From positions 1-5,097 of the forward strand of contig CALCHY010000209.1 of NCBI GenBank assembly GCA_937907415.1: 5,097 nt of DNA, read 5' to 3'. Source of the DNA: an uncultured Trueperaceae bacterium (GTDB lineage Bacteria > Deinococcota > Deinococci > Deinococcales > Trueperaceae). Shown in pieces: positions 3,384-5,097 of this stretch. Made by a program: the position numbers and the translations under genes. How positions within the stretch are numbered: the first letter of the stretch is position 1; each line of letters starts with the position of its first letter. Under the pieces are notes generated by a model. That model saw only the letters and a program-made list of their open reading frames with translations, did not search any database and was not told where the DNA came from.

Positions 3384-5097
3384 GCGGAGCCTCGGGCGCG
3401 GTCGATGACGTAATCGGCGAGGTTGCGTTTGCTGGTGAGCGCAGCGTAGATGTCCTCGTCGATGCTCTCGCGCGCAACCAAATGATAGAAGCTCACGGGC
3501 CTTTCTTGACCGGGCCTATGGACCCTCTCATAGCTCTGTTCGACGGCGCCCAGCGCATAGGTGGTCGAGAAGTACACGCAAATTCGGGCGCGCACAGCAG
3601 ATATCCCGACGCCTCCAGCGTGAATCTGGATGCCGATCACATCGGTTTCCCCAGCTTGCCAAGCCTCGAGTTCATCGCGGCGGCCGGAGAGTTCGGAGTA
3701 GCGCCGGCCGAGGCGTTCGGTTACTCGCTGGATGGCGTTGAGGTCATCGTGGAAGTTGGCGAACACCACCACAGGCTCGTCCTTGGGGAGGTCAGTGAGT
3801 AGGTCCTCGAGCGCCTTCTCCTTGCCGTCGTCAACGGGTTCGTGCGTGCCGTCGTCAAGTACGGCGGTGCCGCCGGTCAGTTGCTGCACTCGGAGGATCT
3901 TCGTGAGGAACGTGGTGGTGGTGATGCTGCCCGCATCGAGTTGGGCGGTTAGCTCCTCGTAGATGTCTTGCGCGAGCTTGCGGGTTTTGGGTTTGAGGTC
4001 GACGTGGATGGTTTGGTGCTGGAAGGGCGGTAGGTCGATGACGTCTTTGGTGGCGCGGTAGGTGCGGCGGTTGATTTTCTCGTGGAGGAGTTTGAGGTCT
4101 CGGTAGCCTTGGATGCCGCCGAACTGGTTGTGGACGAGGTGGTCGCGGCTGAAGGTGCTCCAGCTGCCGAGCAGGTGGGGGTCGAGCGCGCGGTATTGGG
4201 CCCAGACGTCTTCGGGGCCGTTGGGGATGAGGGTGCCGGTGAGGCCGTAGCGGTGTTGGGCTCGCGCTGCTAGTTTTTGGGCGTATTTGCTGGCTTTGCC
4301 TCGGGGGCTTTTGATGCGGTGGATTTCGTCGAGGATGATCACGTCGGCGTCGAGCTCGAGGAGTGCGGTGGCGAGGGGTTCGCGGTGGGCGGCTTCGTAG
4401 TTGGTGGCGACGAGGAGGCGTTGGCCGGCGGCTTGGGCTTGTTTGAGGCCGTCGGTGATGGTTTGGGCGCGTTTGGCGGTGGTGCCGTCGCTTAGTGGGA
4501 GGACGAGCCATTCGTGGGGGTTGGTGAGGTGCTTTTCTACTTCTTGGGGCCAGACGCGTACGACGCGCTTGGGGGCGAGCACGATGGCTGCGCGTTTGGT
4601 GTTGTTGGCGATGAGGGCGAGGCTGACGAGGGTTTTGCCGGTGCCCATGTGCATGTTGAGCATGGCGCGCTTGAGGGTGTTGGCGTAGGCGAACGCTTGC
4701 TTCTGGTGCCGCCATCCTCGTGTTTTCACCTGCGGGAGTTCTTCGCCGTCGCTGTGCTTGAGGGTGGCGGCCGCCTGTTCGCTCTCAGCCGAGGCTTTGG
4801 CTTGGTTGATGAGTTCCCGGGCGGTGGGGTGCGGCGCGAACGCTTCCCCTAGTGCGCGTTTGAGGAGGCGCAGGTGCTGGATGGTGGCCGGGTACGCCCA
4901 GGCGCGGTGCTTGCGGTTCCAGCGGCCTTCTGGGACCTCCTGCAGGAGCGCTTTGGCTTCATAGGGGCTCTCGATGAGCAGGAGGTTGCCTTCGACGCGG
5001 GCGACGCAGGAGCGGGCCTCAAGCCCGCTCGCAGGTTGCGGCGGGGCGAGCTCGAGTCGGGCTTGTTCGCCGGCTGGTGGGTTGAGGTCTTCTAGGT
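3380..5097 (-). CDS. SNF2-family DNA helicase/translocase, 5' end outside the window
   Basis: A superfamily 2 ATP-driven DNA translocase; phage members are thought to remodel forks or branched DNA. The frame is open from the window edge (first full codon at 5095) to TGA at 3380, giving 571 visible residues. Residues about 31-90 (VARVEGNLLLIESPYEAKAL, then GRWNRKHRAWAYP) resemble the small module that precedes the motor in SMARCAL1/HARP-like proteins. The motor follows: GWRHQKQAF as Q-motif, Walker A MGTGKT at 150-155, DEIH at 256-259, LTGT at 285-288, VVFANF near 443-449, HAGGVGIS at 492-499, and motif VI QSYERVHRPGQ at 520-530 with its Arg residues. No ATG, GTG or TTG lies in frame in the 122 codons upstream of the GTG at 4729-4727. 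That GTG codes for Val directly before the Q-motif, so it is not the start. Downstream it overlaps the basic-protein gene. Confidence 0.94.
   Translation of the reverse strand, partial: LEDLNPPAGEQARLELAPPQPASGLEARSCVARVEGNLLLIESPYEAKALLQEVPEGRWNRKHRAWAYPATIQHLRLLKRALGEAFAPHPTARELINQAKASAESEQAAATLKHSDGEELPQVKTRGWRHQKQAFAYANTLKRAMLNMHMGTGKTLVSLALIANNTKRAAIVLAPKRVVRVWPQEVEKHLTNPHEWLVLPLSDGTTAKRAQTITDGLKQAQAAGQRLLVATNYEAAHREPLATALLELDADVIILDEIHRIKSPRGKASKYAQKLAARAQHRYGLTGTLIPNGPEDVWAQYRALDPHLLGSWSTFSRDHLVHNQFGGIQGYRDLKLLHEKINRRTYRATKDVIDLPPFQHQTIHVDLKPKTRKLAQDIYEELTAQLDAGSITTTTFLTKILRVQQLTGGTAVLDDGTHEPVDDGKEKALEDLLTDLPKDEPVVVFANFHDDLNAIQRVTERLGRRYSELSGRRDELEAWQAGETDVIGIQIHAGGVGISAVRARICVYFSTTYALGAVEQSYERVHRPGQERPVSFYHLVARESIDEDIYAALTSKRNLADYVIDRARGSA

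Noticed and set aside
3855..4715. A long 286-codon minus-strand frame inside the helicase gene
   Set aside because: Out of frame with the clear SNF2 motifs; dominated by Pro, Arg and His as expected for a shifted frame in GC-rich DNA.
1..5097. CRISPR array, insertion sequence or defence island
   Set aside because: No regularly spaced long repeats, no transposase, and the SNF2 protein sits with a phage ligase rather than with methylase or phospholipase-D partners of DISARM-type systems.

Overview
This window looks like part of the DNA-replication/recombination region of a GC-rich double-stranded DNA bacteriophage or phage-derived element. The reasons are: every gene I can support is on the minus strand; the recognisable products are a SNF2-type helicase/translocase and a short ATP-dependent DNA ligase of the kind phages carry; the other genes are small orphans; and start codons are mixed (ATG, GTG, TTG). 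The high GC content and a TTGACA/TAnnnT-type promoter would suit an actinobacterial or similar high-GC host. This is an inference, and the host cannot be fixed from the sequence.

Reading in the direction of transcription (from base 5097 down to 1): the window opens inside a SNF2-family helicase (5097 to 3380), whose start lies outside the window. Its in-window N-terminal part resembles the small module in front of the motor in SMARCAL1/HARP-like phage helicases. It overlaps by an ATGA junction with a 129-residue very basic protein (3383 to 2994), weakly reminiscent of DUF4258/BrnT-type proteins. A 392-bp non-coding stretch (2602 to 2993) follows. It holds 10-bp-phased repeats, an A/C-rich, T-poor (on the minus strand) tract, an AT-rich segment and the best promoter in the window, which drives an orphan 170-residue protein (2601 to 2089). 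A second non-coding stretch (1792 to 2088) is full of inverted repeats, with a possible promoter/operator and a chain of stem-loops ending just before the ribosome-binding site of a 167-residue protein with two helix-turn-helix-like segments (1791 to 1288). After a 143-bp gap with a strong hairpin comes the ATP-dependent DNA ligase (1144 to 17).

The helicase and ligase would act on DNA (fork remodelling or branch migration, and nick sealing). The double-HTH protein is a candidate regulator of its own leader or of the ligase gene downstream. Two annotation corrections matter. The helicase frame does not begin at the GTG near 4729 but stays open to the window edge. The ligase probably starts at a TTG at 1144 with a good Shine-Dalgarno sequence, not at the upstream in-frame TTG at 1273. 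The least explained parts are the two intergenic regions: one is origin-like, the other looks like a structured leader.
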